This document shows positions 9,215 through 18,976 of a stretch of 64,000 bases of DNA, piece after piece; position 1 is the stretch's first letter; each line of letters starts with the position of its first letter. The position numbers were made by a program, and so were the translations under genes. The DNA is from Actinomyces sp. Marseille-P3109 (GTDB lineage Bacteria; Actinomycetota; Actinomycetes; Actinomycetales; Actinomycetaceae): positions 1,727,144 to 1,791,143 of the forward strand of contig NZ_OOHN01000008.1 in NCBI RefSeq assembly GCF_900323545.1. Reading direction: 5' to 3'. The notes beneath the pieces were generated by a model. It worked only from the letters and a program-made list of their open reading frames with translations. It searched no databases and was not told the DNA's origin.

Positions 9215-9350
9215 TGTGTCACAAACCGACTGTTTGGGAGTAGTGAACACACGAAACGCGCACGAGGTCACAGTTCCAGCACAACTGTGATCTAGGTTTC
9301 AGACAACTTTCATTGCTACGAATTGTGGATATATCACAAGATTCATGTGA
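9215..9350. promoter_or_regulatory. Cluster of TGTG/CACA palindromes upstream of the surface-protein gene
   Basis: Three inverted repeats lie in the long gap 9102-9591. TGTGTCACA (9215-9223) is a short near-perfect palindrome. TCACAGTT/AACTGTGA (9268-9275, 9283-9290) is perfect with a 7-base spacer. TCACA/TGTGA (9334-9338, 9346-9350) also has a 7-base spacer. They sit 114-249 bases before the start at 9101, within an AT-rich stretch. The shared half-site suggests an operator array for one regulator, which is inference. No convincing gene lies in this gap. Confidence 0.45.
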
Positions 9351-9514
9351 CGAGTCCGTGCTGGCGCTGTATTTCTCCCATCAGGTAGACCGCGTTACCG
9401 TTGTTGGAGTTCCCCAAACAACCGGTCTTCATCTCTGTTGAGACACGTTTTACTCAGGCCTCTCTCAGATCGGAGTCGCACTCAGCGACCTCGCACCCTC
9501 CTGTCAGACCATGC

Positions 9515-9533
9515 GCAGCGGCGCCGCCGCTGC
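9515..9533 (-). terminator. Possible terminator after lysA
   Basis: GCAGCGGC (9515-9522) and GCCGCTGC (9526-9533) form an 8-base stem with a 3-base loop, 59 bases past the lysA stop. No T run follows. Such GC hairpins can occur by chance here, so support is modest. Confidence 0.4.
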
Positions 9534-9591
9534 AGGAGCAGATCCTGGAACGACGACGCCGCTGTGCCGTGTTGCGTCGGGAGGCGGAGGC

Positions 9592-11040
9592 TCAGCCCTC
9601 CAGGCGTAGGAGGTCGTCGATGGTCTCGGGGCGCAGGATCCAGCCCGACTCGCCCTCACGCACCCAGCGCACGCCGGGGCGGGTGAAGAGGTTGTAGCTG
9701 GAGGCCATGGAGCGCCCGTAAGCACCCGTGGCAGGTACGGCCAGCACGTCACCGACGGAGAGGTCGGCGGGCAGGTCCACGTCGCGTACGACGACGTCGC
9801 CGGACTCACAGTGCTTACCGACGACGCGCGCGCGGGTCAGGCCGACGGACGGGTCGGGGCGGCGGTTGGCGACCAGGGCCGTGTATGCCGCCTCGTAGAG
9901 GGCGGGGCGGATGTTGTCGCTCATGCCGCCGTCGATGCTGACGTAGAGACGTGAGGTCCCCTCCCCCAGCTCAACGCGCTTGAGACCGGTGACGGTGTAG
10001 AGGGTGACCGTCGTCGGTCCGGCGACGCTGCGCCCGGGCTCGACGGACACGTGCGGGACCGGGTCGCCGAGCTCCGTGCACAGCTCGCGCACCGTCTCGG
10101 CGAGGGTCCGGGCGACCTCCGCAGGGCTGGGCGGCACCGGATCCGCGCCGGTGTAGGCGATGCCGTAGCCGCCGCCCAGGTCGACCTCTGGACACAGGTG
10201 CCCCGTGTCCGCGGCGACCTCGTGGCGCAGGGTGAGGACGACGCGGGCGGCCTCACGGAAGCCGGCCAGGTCCATGATCTGGGAGCCGATGTGGGAGTGC
10301 AGCCCGTGCAGCTCGAGCTCGGGGGCGGCGATGATCACGTCGATGGCCTGCCGGGCGGTGCCGGCGTGGACGGAGAGGCCGAACTTCTGGTCCTCGTGAG
10401 CGGTGGCGATGAACTCGTGGCCCCCGGCGTGCACACCGGTGGTCAGGCGCACCATGACCCGGCCGGTCTCCTCGGGCCCGAAGACACCGTTCGCACGCAG
10501 GTCACGTACGGCACGGGCGGCGAGCTCCACCTCCTCGAGGGAGTCGAGGACGAGGTGACCCAGGTGGTGGCCAAGGGCGACGGCGATCTCCGCCTGCGTC
10601 TTGCCGTTGCCGTGCAGGCCCAGACGGGTGGCGTCCTCCCCGCCCACCTCCTGCAGGGCGGCGAGGGACACGGTGAGCTCGCCGCGGCTGGCGGTGTCGA
10701 TGCCCATGCCCTCCTCGAGGGCCCACTGGGCGACCTTGGTGGCGAGGAAGGCCTTACCGGCGTAGAAGGCCTCTCCCCCGGCCATGCCGTAGCTGGGCCA
10801 GAACTCCTCGTGCATGGCGGCGGCCCAGGAGGCGGCGCGGCCGCGCAGGTCGGCCTCGTCCAGGACGAAGACGGGACTGGGCGCATCGGTGAGGATCTCA
10901 GAGACGGTCAGCCCGCCCAGGGCGAGCTCGCCGTCGGGGGTGCGCCGCGCCGTCGTGGGCCACAGATCGGGGCGGTCCTCGGGCTCGGGGCAGGCCAGCG
11001 CCCCCAGGGGCGGCTCACCGGCGGGAACCTGGTACGTCAC
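9592..11040 (-). CDS. lysA: Diaminopimelate decarboxylase
   Basis: PLP enzyme that decarboxylates meso-diaminopimelate to lysine, the last step of lysine synthesis. It starts at GTG 11040, 4 bases past the argS stop. Length is 482 residues. The PLP lysine is K96 in YAGKAFLATKV. HSHIGSQI, the glycine loop (DLGGGYGIAYTG), EPGRSV and the substrate-binding CESGDVV motif are all present. An N-terminal extension of about 50 residues precedes the barrel. It is co-transcribed with argS, and this argS-lysA arrangement is standard in Actinobacteria. Confidence 0.96.
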   Translation of the reverse strand: MTYQVPAGEPPLGALACPEPEDRPDLWPTTARRTPDGELALGGLTVSEILTDAPSPVFVLDEADLRGRAASWAAAMHEEFWPSYGMAGGEAFYAGKAFLATKVAQWALEEGMGIDTASRGELTVSLAALQEVGGEDATRLGLHGNGKTQAEIAVALGHHLGHLVLDSLEEVELAARAVRDLRANGVFGPEETGRVMVRLTTGVHAGGHEFIATAHEDQKFGLSVHAGTARQAIDVIIAAPELELHGLHSHIGSQIMDLAGFREAARVVLTLRHEVAADTGHLCPEVDLGGGYGIAYTGADPVPPSPAEVARTLAETVRELCTELGDPVPHVSVEPGRSVAGPTTVTLYTVTGLKRVELGEGTSRLYVSIDGGMSDNIRPALYEAAYTALVANRRPDPSVGLTRARVVGKHCESGDVVVRDVDLPADLSVGDVLAVPATGAYGRSMASSYNLFTRPGVRWVREGESGWILRPETIDDLLRLEG

Positions 11041-11044
11041 GGTC

Positions 11045-12730
11045 TCACATCCTCTCGGGGGCGGAGACGCCCAGCAGGCCGAGCCCGTTGGCGAGCACCT
11101 GCCCGACGGCGTCGTTGAGCCACAGGCGGGCCACGTGGCCGGAGTTGACGGCGTCGTCCCCGCGGGGGGTGACGCGGGTGGCGCCGTACCAGGCGTGGTA
11201 GGCGGCGGCCAGCTGCTCGAGGTAGCGGGCCACGCGGTGCTGCTCGCGCAGGGAGGCGGCCTGGGCCACGGTGGCGGGGAACTGGGCCAGGATTCCCAGG
11301 AGGGCGGTGTCGGCCGGGTCGTCCAGGGCGGCGGGCTCGAAAGAGGCCACGTTCGGGTCGCGGCTCACCCCGTGCTCGGCGGCGTTGCGGGCCACGTTGC
11401 GGGTACGGGCGTGAGCGTACTGGACGTAGTAGACGGGGTTGTCGGAGGTGGAGGAGGCCAGCAGGTCCAGGTCGATGTCGATCATGGAGTCCATAGAGGA
11501 GCGCGCCAGGGCGTAGCGGGCGGCGTCGACGCCGACGGCCTCGACGAGGTCCTCCAGGGTCACGATGGTGCCGGCGCGCTTGGACATGCGCACCGGGACG
11601 CCGTTCTTGACCAGGTTGACCATCTGGCCGATGAGGATCTGCATGTTGACGCCCGGGGTATCGCCGTAGGCGGCGCACATGGCCATCATCCGCCCGACGT
11701 AGCCGTGGTGGTCGGCACCGAACAGGTAGAGGGAGCAGTCGGCGCCGCGGTCGCGCTTGTCCAGGTAGTAGGCGGTGTCCGCCGCGAAGTAGGCCGGGTT
11801 GCCGTCGGACTTGATGAGGACGCGGTCCTTGTCGTCCCCGAAGTCGGTGGTGCGTAGCCAGGTGGCGCCGTCGCGCTCCTCGATGACACCGCGCTTGCGC
11901 AGCTCGCCGAGGGCACGGGTCACCGCACCTGATGTGTGCAGGGAGTCCTCGTGGAAGAAAACGTCGAAGTCGGCACGGAAGGCGTGGAGCTCGGCCTTGA
12001 TGGAGGCGAACATGAGGTCGACGCCGCGGGCGCGGAAGATCTCGGTGGCCTCGGCGTCGTCGAGCGTGGCCGGGGCGGGGCGGCCGGCGGCGAGCTCGTC
12101 GGAGGTCACGCGCGCCGCGATCTCGGCGATGTAGGCACCGCCGTAGCCGTCCTCGGGGGCCTCCTGGCCGCGGGCCGCGGCGAGCAGGGAGACGGCGAAG
12201 CGGTCGATCTGGGTGCCGTGGTCGTTGAAGTAGTACTCGCGGGTGACTGCGGCGCCGCAGGCGGACAGGATCCGGGCCAGGGAGTCGCCGACAGCGGCCC
12301 AGCGGGCGCCGCCCAGATGCACCGGGCCGGTGGGGTTGGCGGAGACGTACTCGAGGTTGATGTGCTGGCCGCTCAGGGAGTCGTTGCGCCCGTAGGCCTC
12401 GCCGGCCTCGACGATGGAGCGCGCGAGCTCGCCGGCGCTGGCGGCGTCGAGGCGGATGTTGAGGAAGCCGGGGCCGGCGACCTCCACGGAGGCGACGCCG
12501 TCGAGGGCCTCGAGGCGGGGGACGAGGAGCTCGGCAAGGTCGCGTGGCTTGGTGCCTGCCTTCTTGGCCAGCTGCATGGCGACGTTGGTGGACCAGTCGC
12601 CGTGGTCACGGTTACGGGGGCGTTCGACGCGGGGGTCGGGGATCTCCGAGGCGGGCAGGGCGAGGGAGCCCTCGGCGGAGGCCTCTTCCAGGACGGTGCG
12701 GATGGCTGCGGCAAGCTCTTCTGGAGTCAC
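11045..12730 (-). CDS. argS: Arginyl-tRNA synthetase
   Basis: Class I synthetase that charges tRNA-Arg. The GTG at 12730 gives 561 residues, the family's usual length. The longer frame to 12793 adds a non-conserved leader. The N-terminal tRNA-binding domain is followed by the HIGH-equivalent HLGG (138-141) in [18 protein letters not shown]. The KMSKS-equivalent region is [16 protein letters not shown], and a C-terminal DALR anticodon-binding domain ends the protein. The Shine-Dalgarno sequence is weak (GGCGG). It is followed by lysA, and a plus-strand tRNA-Arg gene lies just upstream. Confidence 0.95.
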   Translation of the reverse strand: MTPEELAAAIRTVLEEASAEGSLALPASEIPDPRVERPRNRDHGDWSTNVAMQLAKKAGTKPRDLAELLVPRLEALDGVASVEVAGPGFLNIRLDAASAGELARSIVEAGEAYGRNDSLSGQHINLEYVSANPTGPVHLGGARWAAVGDSLARILSACGAAVTREYYFNDHGTQIDRFAVSLLAAARGQEAPEDGYGGAYIAEIAARVTSDELAAGRPAPATLDDAEATEIFRARGVDLMFASIKAELHAFRADFDVFFHEDSLHTSGAVTRALGELRKRGVIEERDGATWLRTTDFGDDKDRVLIKSDGNPAYFAADTAYYLDKRDRGADCSLYLFGADHHGYVGRMMAMCAAYGDTPGVNMQILIGQMVNLVKNGVPVRMSKRAGTIVTLEDLVEAVGVDAARYALARSSMDSMIDIDLDLLASSTSDNPVYYVQYAHARTRNVARNAAEHGVSRDPNVASFEPAALDDPADTALLGILAQFPATVAQAASLREQHRVARYLEQLAAAYHAWYGATRVTPRGDDAVNSGHVARLWLNDAVGQVLANGLGLLGVSAPERM

Positions 12731-12862
12731 GCCCGCCAGCGTACCGTCATCGGCCGGACAGGACCGCGAGGGATGCCGATGACCGCGGGGCATCGTGGGA
12801 CATGTCGCAGTCGCCCGTCAGTTTCGCTCAGGGGGCGGGACGCTGGTACAGTCACGCCTCAG

Positions 12863-12935
12863 GCCCCGGTAGCTCAGTGGATAGAGCGTCTGCCTCCGGA
12901 GCAGAAGGTCGCAGGTTCGAATCCTGTCCGGGGCA
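12863..12935 (+). tRNA. tRNA-Arg (anticodon CCG)
   Basis: A 73-base cloverleaf. The 7-base acceptor stem is GCCCCGG/CCGGGGC, the D arm is GCTC...GAGC, the anticodon stem is TCTGC/GCAGA around loop CTCCGGA (anticodon CCG, codon CGG), and the T arm contains TTCGAAT. The CCA end is not encoded. No integrase or direct repeat nearby suggests an attachment site. Confidence 0.96.
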
Positions 12936-12942
12936 CCGAGCC

Positions 12943-12975
12943 CGAGCCCCCGTCGCCACCCGCGGCGGGGGCTCG
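12943..12975 (+). terminator. Terminator after tRNA-Arg
   Basis: CGAGCCCCCG (12943-12952) and CGGGGGCTCG (12966-12975) form a perfect 10-base stem with a 13-base loop, 8 bases past the tRNA. It may also serve the minus-strand gene ending at 13062. Confidence 0.7.
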
Positions 12976-13061
12976 CCCGTGCATGCGAACCTGGCGACGC
13001 GGGGAGCGTCCACACTCCGATGCCACGGCTCGATGGCGGGCCCGCACTCCCGGTCCGGGTC

Positions 13062-13817
13062 TCAGTCCAGGGCCTGGAGAGCGAGGGTGGGGACATCGGT
13101 CATGATGGCGTCCACGTTGAGCTCGGCCAGCTGGCGCATCTGCTCGGGATCATCGACCGTCCACACGTGGACCTCCAGGCCGGCGGTGTGCGCGGAGGCG
13201 ACGAACCGTCGGGTGACCACCGGGACATTGTGGTAGCTCTCGGGGACCTGGACGGCGTCGACCCTTCCGCGCGTCCAGCCCCAGCGCGTCTGCGGCAGGG
13301 GGACGGCGGCCTCGCTGCGCAGCATGAGTCCGAGCACGTCGCTGACGCCCAGGGAGGTCATGGCCCGGGGTTCCTGACGGCGCAGGACGGCGAGCCGCCG
13401 GGCGGAGAAGGAGGCGAAGCGGACCCGGTCGAGGGCCTCGGCGTCGCGCACCGTCTGCAGGGCGGCCTGGACGACGTTGGAGTCCTTGAGGTCGACGTTG
13501 AACCTCATCGTCGGGTGGGCGTACAGGGCGTCGTCGAGCCGGACGAAGCCCCGCCCGTCACCGGAGTCGAGGTCGGCCAGCTCGGCCCACATGACCTCGC
13601 CGACGGAGCGGGGGTCGTTCGCGGTGCGGCGCAGGTCCTCGTCGTGGCTGAGAACGACGATGCCGTCGGCGGTCAGCCGCAGGTCGGTCTCCATCCACTC
13701 CAGGCCGAGCGCGGCCACGTGCTCGACGGCGCTCCAGGTGTTCTCAGGAACCTCGCGCCCGCCGCCGCGGTGGGCGATGACAGCAGGACGTCGTGTTCGT
13801 GACGAGGCAGGCGGCAC
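13062..13817 (-). CDS. Glycerophosphodiester phosphodiesterase family protein
   Basis: Predicted to hydrolyse glycerophosphodiesters to glycerol-3-phosphate and an alcohol. The N-terminus has the catalytic HRGG motif (IAHRGGGREVPENTWSA), followed by METDLRLTADG and the second catalytic His in VVLSHDEDLRRT. FNVDLKD lies further on. It is 251 residues, starts at GTG 13817 and has no signal peptide, so it is probably cytoplasmic. It begins 15 bases after the M23 peptidase stop, which suggests co-transcription. The specific substrate cannot be deduced. Confidence 0.88.
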   Translation of the reverse strand: MPPASSRTRRPAVIAHRGGGREVPENTWSAVEHVAALGLEWMETDLRLTADGIVVLSHDEDLRRTANDPRSVGEVMWAELADLDSGDGRGFVRLDDALYAHPTMRFNVDLKDSNVVQAALQTVRDAEALDRVRFASFSARRLAVLRRQEPRAMTSLGVSDVLGLMLRSEAAVPLPQTRWGWTRGRVDAVQVPESYHNVPVVTRRFVASAHTAGLEVHVWTVDDPEQMRQLAELNVDAIMTDVPTLALQALD

Positions 13818-13832
13818 TGTAGGTCTTCTCCC

Positions 13833-16175
13833 TCAGCTGCAGTTGGTGGTGAGCTCGACGGCGCCGTGCTCCTTGAGCCAGCCCCACGGCTCCACGGTCG
13901 ACTCATCGGCGGTGTCGTCCTTGGTGCGCACCTCGAAGTGCAGGTGAGCGCCGGAGGACCGCCCGGTGTTACCCACGCCGGCGATCATCTGGCCGGCCGT
14001 GACGGTGTCACCGGCCTTGACGTAGATGCCGTCCTCGTACATGTGGAGGTAGCTGGTGTACCAGACCTGACCGTCGATCTCGTGCTTGATGGTGACGGTT
14101 CCGGTGCCGTCCACCATGCTGGCGGTCGTCACGGTGCCGGCAGCGGCGGCGTAGATGGGCGTCCCGACGGGTGCGGCCATGTCCTGACCGGCGTGCAGCT
14201 TGCGGTAGCCGAGGGTGGGGTGGGTGCGGTAACCGTACTCCGAGGAGATCTCGTAGGTGCCCGGGAGCATCGGGTAGAACAGCTGCGGCTTGGAGCTGAA
14301 GGCGGCGGTGTCACCGGAGGCGCCGGTCTCCGAGGAGCAGGTCTTGGCGGCGTTCTGGTATGCCTCGCGGATCCTGGCCCGGGTGGCGGCGTCGGGGACG
14401 TTGGACAGCTGAGGATCGGAGCCCTCCTCCAGGTCGTCGTCCCGGCCGAGCACGGCGCTGGCCACCGACGACGGCTTCGCCCCGGCGGCGGCCGGGCTCT
14501 GCATGGTGTCGCCGGCGTGCATCTTGATCGCGGCCGAGGCCAGCGGGGTGTTGTCGAGGTGGCTGGACAGGGGGGCGAGGACCGTGGCCACGGCCAGAGC
14601 CGACAGGACGGCGGTGCGCCCAAGGATCCCGGTACCGGTACGGCGACGGGCCGGGCGCGCAGGGGCGGGGCCGGTCGAGGAGTCGCGGTGAGCCTCCGGC
14701 CTGGAGGCCGCGGGAAGCGTGGCCGACGGCTCAACGCCGTCGACCTCGTCCGATGTGTCCGCGGCGGTCCTCGCCGGCTTGGTCTTCTTGGTCTCACGGG
14801 TCGCCTTAGCGCCCTGGGCGGCCTTGGCCGCGCGGATGGCCGCCTCGTCGGCGAGCGGCACCCCCGCCTTGCGGGCCGCCATGAGCTTGCGGACCTCGGG
14901 AACCTCAAGGGTCTCGGCGCCGCGGAAGTCCGTGATTCTGCGGGAGAAACGGATCTCGTGGGGGGCCTCGGGCGCCGAGGGTGCCGCGACGGGCGACTCG
15001 GAGACCGTCTCCGCCCCGGGCTGCGACGTCGGAGTGGGGGCGCTGTCCACCGGAGCACCGGGCGTGCTGTAGGACGCGGTGTGGTGGGTGGTGGAGGCGA
15101 CGACAGGCTTGACCGAGGCACTGGCTGGCGTGGCCGCCGAGGCCCGCCCCCTACGCCGGCTCTCCGGCCGGGAAGCGGCTCCGGGAACGGCGGAGTCTCG
15201 GCTGCTCGCGGCGGTGCGGCTCTGGGACTGCGCCGTGCTGGGCGAGGCGGGGAGGGAGTCACTGGTGGCCCACCACGGTGCGCTGGCAGCGGGCCGCTCA
15301 GCAGCCGGCTCGCGGGTGGAGGTGGACTCGGCCAGGGAGGCCGCGACCAGGGGTGACAGGGCCGACGGTGCCGACGACGTCGGCACGACGGGCGGCTGGT
15401 CGGCGGCGTGAGAGTGGCGGCGGCTGCGCCGGTTGTCCGACTGAGTCTGGGGCTGCTGCTGCGCCTGCGAGACGGCGGGGGTCTCGCGCGTCCGCCGGGT
15501 GTCATCAGCGGTCCGGCCAGCGCGGAGGTCCTTGCGGGAGCGCCGGGTGGGGTGAGTCTCTCGTGGCGCCTGCGGGGAGACGGAGAAGGCGGGGGGCGCT
15601 GCCGGAGAGGGCTGTGAAGTGCTCACCGCAGCATCTGCCACAGGGGCAACTGCAGGTGCGGAAGGAGCGGCGGGCCCAGTCGCTACGGGGGCCTGAGGGT
15701 GCGGTTGCGCGGGCCGGGCGGGTTGCTCGACGGCGCTCTGCCGCCGGCGGGCCATGCGGCTCATCGGGGCGACCTGCGACTGGCCGCCCTGCCCTGTGTG
15801 CTCACTGGGAGCCGGGCGCGCTGGGCCGGCGGCTGCATGCGTTCCGGGGCGCGTGGCCGGCGCCGCGACCGGAGGGGTCGATTGGGCCACGGGCCTCTGG
15901 GGGTGGTTCTGCTTCTGGGGGGCGACCGGGACGTCCGGGAGGGCGGAGACACTCGGCGCGGTCGCCGCGCTGGGAGTAGTGCCGGTCTGGGAGCGCTGGG
16001 CACGGGAGTCACGGCGGGAGCGGCGAGTGGAGCCGGCGGCGTGGGTGGTGTGCGACGTCGGTGTCGGCTGCGAGGGAGGTGCGGTGCCGGCCTCCACCTC
16101 AGCGAGCTGGCGAGCGACTTCGGCAGCACGTTCCGCCTCGCGACGCTGGCGTCGACTCATGGGCTGCGGGGTCAC
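13833..16175 (-). CDS. Membrane-anchored M23-family peptidoglycan peptidase with long disordered cytoplasmic region
   Basis: A zinc metallopeptidase that cuts peptidoglycan cross-bridges or stems. The GTG at 16175 has GGAGG 8 bases upstream; a longer frame to 16358 lacks this support. The protein has 780 residues. The first ~530 residues are Pro/Ala/Ser/Thr-rich with Arg clusters and look disordered. A single hydrophobic segment (TAVLSALAVATVLAPLSS) follows, then an extracytoplasmic M23 domain with HPTLGYRKLHAGQD, a Tyr-rich middle and HLHFEVR. The zinc ligands (HxxxD and HxH) are intact, so it is likely active rather than an EnvC-type activator. The long N-terminal region on the cytoplasmic side is unusual for the family. 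Confidence 0.85.
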   Translation of the reverse strand: MTPQPMSRRQRREAERAAEVARQLAEVEAGTAPPSQPTPTSHTTHAAGSTRRSRRDSRAQRSQTGTTPSAATAPSVSALPDVPVAPQKQNHPQRPVAQSTPPVAAPATRPGTHAAAGPARPAPSEHTGQGGQSQVAPMSRMARRRQSAVEQPARPAQPHPQAPVATGPAAPSAPAVAPVADAAVSTSQPSPAAPPAFSVSPQAPRETHPTRRSRKDLRAGRTADDTRRTRETPAVSQAQQQPQTQSDNRRSRRHSHAADQPPVVPTSSAPSALSPLVAASLAESTSTREPAAERPAASAPWWATSDSLPASPSTAQSQSRTAASSRDSAVPGAASRPESRRRGRASAATPASASVKPVVASTTHHTASYSTPGAPVDSAPTPTSQPGAETVSESPVAAPSAPEAPHEIRFSRRITDFRGAETLEVPEVRKLMAARKAGVPLADEAAIRAAKAAQGAKATRETKKTKPARTAADTSDEVDGVEPSATLPAASRPEAHRDSSTGPAPARPARRRTGTGILGRTAVLSALAVATVLAPLSSHLDNTPLASAAIKMHAGDTMQSPAAAGAKPSSVASAVLGRDDDLEEGSDPQLSNVPDAATRARIREAYQNAAKTCSSETGASGDTAAFSSKPQLFYPMLPGTYEISSEYGYRTHPTLGYRKLHAGQDMAAPVGTPIYAAAAGTVTTASMVDGTGTVTIKHEIDGQVWYTSYLHMYEDGIYVKAGDTVTAGQMIAGVGNTGRSSGAHLHFEVRTKDDTADESTVEPWGWLKEHGAVELTTNCS

Positions 16176-16517
16176 GCGGGAAGCCTCCAGGTGGCTGGTG
16201 TCGTGGGGAAGTCGTTGCTGCCGGCGACCCGGCGATGACGACGTGCTGGCTGCCGGGGCGACAGTCTCATGTTGTGCTCGGTTAAAACAGTAGCGGTCTC
16301 CTGTGGGTCTTGCCAGGAGAACCAGCACACCTTTGTGTGACCTGCACTTCCCGGACAATCCGCAGTGTTCTACCTATAACACCAATGTATAAGCAGTAAC
16401 ACGTGTCGTACGAACGGATTGGCGTCGACGTGCCGGTCCCGCCCCGCGATCGACTATCGGCGATCGCCCCCCTTGCGAGTTGTGGGTATCCACCGATCAG
16501 CCCCGTGAGATCACGAC
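16176..16517. other. Intergenic region: M23 promoter and CNNM downstream region
   Basis: No gene is seen. The AT-rich stretch about 16370-16400 is a likely promoter for the M23 gene. CACAC/GTGTG (16326-16330, 16335-16339) is a short palindrome. GCGATCG/CGATCGC (16446-16452, 16461-16467) could be a weak terminator for the CNNM gene ending at 16518. Confidence 0.35.
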
Positions 16518-17624
16518 TTAATCACGGCGCTGGTGCTCCTCGCGCTGCATGGCGTCGTTCACCTCTCCGACAAGCTCTTCGAGGATGTCCTCCAAGAAGA
16601 GGACCCCGACGAATCGGCCCTGCACGTCGCGCACGTGTCCGAGGTGGGCTCCCGAGCGCTGCATGGCGGCCAGTGCCTCCTCGACCTCGTCGTCGTAGCC
16701 GACGGGGACGAGTGCCCGGGCCCTCCAGGCGGGGACGGGCTCGGTGCGGTCGGCGCCGTCGGCGTAGAGGATGTCCTTGAGGTGCAGGTAGCCGGTGATG
16801 ACGGGCTCCTCTCCCCCGTCGGCAGCCGCGTCGGTGACCGTATCGTCAGTGGCGGCCCCACCGGCCACGAGCGGGAAGCGGGAGAAGCCGGTGGAGGCCA
16901 CCGCCCGCTCCACGTCCTCCGGGCTGCAGTCCCGGGGAAGGGTGACGAGCTCGCTCAAGGGCACCATGACGCTGCCGGCGGTCTCCTCGGAGAACTCCAG
17001 GGCGCCGCTGAGCAGACCGGTGGAGTCCTCCAGGACGCCCTCGGCGGTGGAGCGCTCGACGATGGAGGCGACCTCTTCGGCGTTGAAGGCCGCGGAGATC
17101 TCCTCCTTCGCCTCGATGCCCAGGACTCTCAGGACCCCGTTGGCGAAGCCGTTGAGCCCGTTGACGACCGGGCTGAAGACGCGCGAGCACCACACCAGCG
17201 GTGGGGCGAGCCAGCGCACGGCCTTCTCCGGGGAGGCGATGGAGATGTTCTTGGGAACCATCTCGCCGGCGACGACGTGCAGTCCCACGACGATGACCAG
17301 GGCGATGGCGACGGCGACGGCGTGGGAGCCGGTGTGTCCGACGCCGACGGCGGTGAGCAGGGGCTCGAGGGCGTGGGCGATGGCCGGTTCGGCGACGACC
17401 CCCAGGCCGGTGGAGCACAGGGTGACGCCGAGCTGGGCGGTGGCCAGCATGCGCGAGACGTTCTGGAGGGCCCACAGAGCGATGGTGGCGCGGGCGTCAC
17501 CGGCCTCGGCCAGCGGCTCGAGCTGGCTGCGGCGCGAGGAGGTGACGGCGAACTCGGCGCCGACGAAGAAGGCGTTGCCGGACAGGAGGATGACGGTGAC
17601 CACAAGGGCCAGGGGCGTGCTCAT
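16518..17624 (-). CDS. CNNM/CorC (hemolysin C-like) family membrane protein, second of a pair
   Basis: An integral membrane protein of the DUF21-CBS family, linked to divalent cation (Mg2+/Co2+) transport or resistance. It has 368 residues. The DUF21 domain (about 1-185, three to four membrane segments, GEMVPKNISIASPEKAV) is followed by a CBS pair (about 205-350). There is almost no C-terminal CorC_HlyC domain, unlike its neighbour. The ATG at 17624 overlaps the upstream gene's stop as ATGA, so translation is coupled. The long ORF extending to 19157 in this frame is an artefact opposite the first gene. Two unequal paralogues in tandem are common in Actinobacteria and may act as a heteromer. 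Confidence 0.9.
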   Translation of the reverse strand: MSTPLALVVTVILLSGNAFFVGAEFAVTSSRRSQLEPLAEAGDARATIALWALQNVSRMLATAQLGVTLCSTGLGVVAEPAIAHALEPLLTAVGVGHTGSHAVAVAIALVIVVGLHVVAGEMVPKNISIASPEKAVRWLAPPLVWCSRVFSPVVNGLNGFANGVLRVLGIEAKEEISAAFNAEEVASIVERSTAEGVLEDSTGLLSGALEFSEETAGSVMVPLSELVTLPRDCSPEDVERAVASTGFSRFPLVAGGAATDDTVTDAAADGGEEPVITGYLHLKDILYADGADRTEPVPAWRARALVPVGYDDEVEEALAAMQRSGAHLGHVRDVQGRFVGVLFLEDILEELVGEVNDAMQREEHQRRD

Positions 17625-18976
17625 CGACGCCCCCCTTTTCGATTCCGCGTCGGATCCTGAGTCCCGGGAGTCGCGTCGGGTTCGGTGGGGCGCACGTGGA
17701 GGCGGGTGACGCGGCGCCCGTCCATGGCGTCGACGCTGAGGGAGGCGTGGGGCAGGTCGACGACGTCGCCGACGACGGGGATGCGGCCGAGCTCGGTCAT
17801 GACCAGGCCGCCGAGGGTCTCGTAGGGGCCGTCGTCGGGGACCTGGATGGCGGTGCGGGTGGCGAGCTCGTCGGGGCGCATCCATCCCGGGACGACCCAG
17901 TGGCCCGAGGGGTCGAGGTGGGCGCCGGCGCGGCGGCGGTCGTGCTCGTCGGCGACGTCCCCGACGACCTCCTCGACGGCGTCCTCGAGGGTGACGACAC
18001 CGGCGGTGCCGCCGTACTCGTCGACGACGACGGCCATCTGGGAGCCCTGGGCGCGCAGTTCGATCAGCAGGTCGGCCAGCGGCATGGTCTCGGGGACTCG
18101 GGGCGCGGGGGTCATGAGGGAGGTGGAGGCGACGGGGACGTCGGCGCGCCGCTCGTAGGGGACGCCGATGGCGCGGCGCAGGTGGACGATGCCCATGACG
18201 TCGTCGACGTCGCGGCCGATGACGGGGAAGCGGGAGTGGCCGGTGGCGCGGGCCAGGTGCACGACGTCCTCGGCGGAGTCGTCGGCCTCGAGGGTGTGGA
18301 GGCGGCCGCGGTCGGTCATGACGTCGACGGCGGTGAGCGCCCCCAGGCCGATGGAACGGGTGAGCAGGGTGGCGGTGGAGGCGTCGAGGGTGCCCTCCTG
18401 GGCGCTGTGGCGCACGAGGGAGGCGAGCTCGCCGGCGCTGCGGGTGCCGCTGAGCTCTTCGGCGGGTTCGATGCCCATGGCGTGCAGGACGGCGTTGGCC
18501 GCGTTGTTGAGCACGACGATGAGGGGCTTGAGCAGGGTGGTGAAGCCCATGAGGAAGGGGGCCACGAGGCCGGCGGCGCGCATGGGGTCGGCCAGGGTGG
18601 CGTTCTTGGGGATGAGCTCGCCCATGACCATGGAGAAGGCGTTGACGACGATGAGCGCGATGACGACCGCGGCACCGGTGGCCACGGAGGTGGCCAGCCA
18701 GTGGCTCATGAGGTTGGTGAGGAGGTTGGCCAGGGCGGCCTGCATCGTGTAGCCCAGGAGCACCGTGGTCAGGGTGATGCCGACCTGGGCGCCGGACAGG
18801 AGGGTGGACAGCCGGCCCAGGGCGCGCCGCACGGTACCGGCGCGCTTGTCCCCGGCGGCGGCGCGGGTCTCGACGGTGGAGGGATCGAGGGCCACCAGGG
18901 AGAACTCTCCGGCCACGAACAGGGCGGTGCCCACGGTGAGGACCACGCCGACGGCGATCATGAGCCAGTCGGTCAT
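17621..18976 (-). CDS. CNNM/CorC family membrane protein, first of a pair
   Basis: Full-length member of the DUF21-CBS-CorC_HlyC family with 451 residues. The DUF21 membrane domain (about 1-190, with [13 protein letters not shown]), a CBS pair (about 205-335, ending [20 protein letters not shown]) and the C-terminal CorC_HlyC domain (about 345-435) are in the usual order. The ATG at 18976 has GGGGAGGGG at good spacing. It is followed by its shorter paralogue with a 4-base overlap. Role: probable divalent cation efflux or homeostasis, inferred from the family only. Confidence 0.92.
   Translation of the reverse strand: MTDWLMIAVGVVLTVGTALFVAGEFSLVALDPSTVETRAAAGDKRAGTVRRALGRLSTLLSGAQVGITLTTVLLGYTMQAALANLLTNLMSHWLATSVATGAAVVIALIVVNAFSMVMGELIPKNATLADPMRAAGLVAPFLMGFTTLLKPLIVVLNNAANAVLHAMGIEPAEELSGTRSAGELASLVRHSAQEGTLDASTATLLTRSIGLGALTAVDVMTDRGRLHTLEADDSAEDVVHLARATGHSRFPVIGRDVDDVMGIVHLRRAIGVPYERRADVPVASTSLMTPAPRVPETMPLADLLIELRAQGSQMAVVVDEYGGTAGVVTLEDAVEEVVGDVADEHDRRRAGAHLDPSGHWVVPGWMRPDELATRTAIQVPDDGPYETLGGLVMTELGRIPVVGDVVDLPHASLSVDAMDGRRVTRLHVRPTEPDATPGTQDPTRNRKGGRR

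Noticed and set aside
12863..12935. tRNA-Arg as an integration site for a mobile element
   Set aside because: No integrase gene, no direct repeat of the tRNA 3' end and only housekeeping genes nearby.
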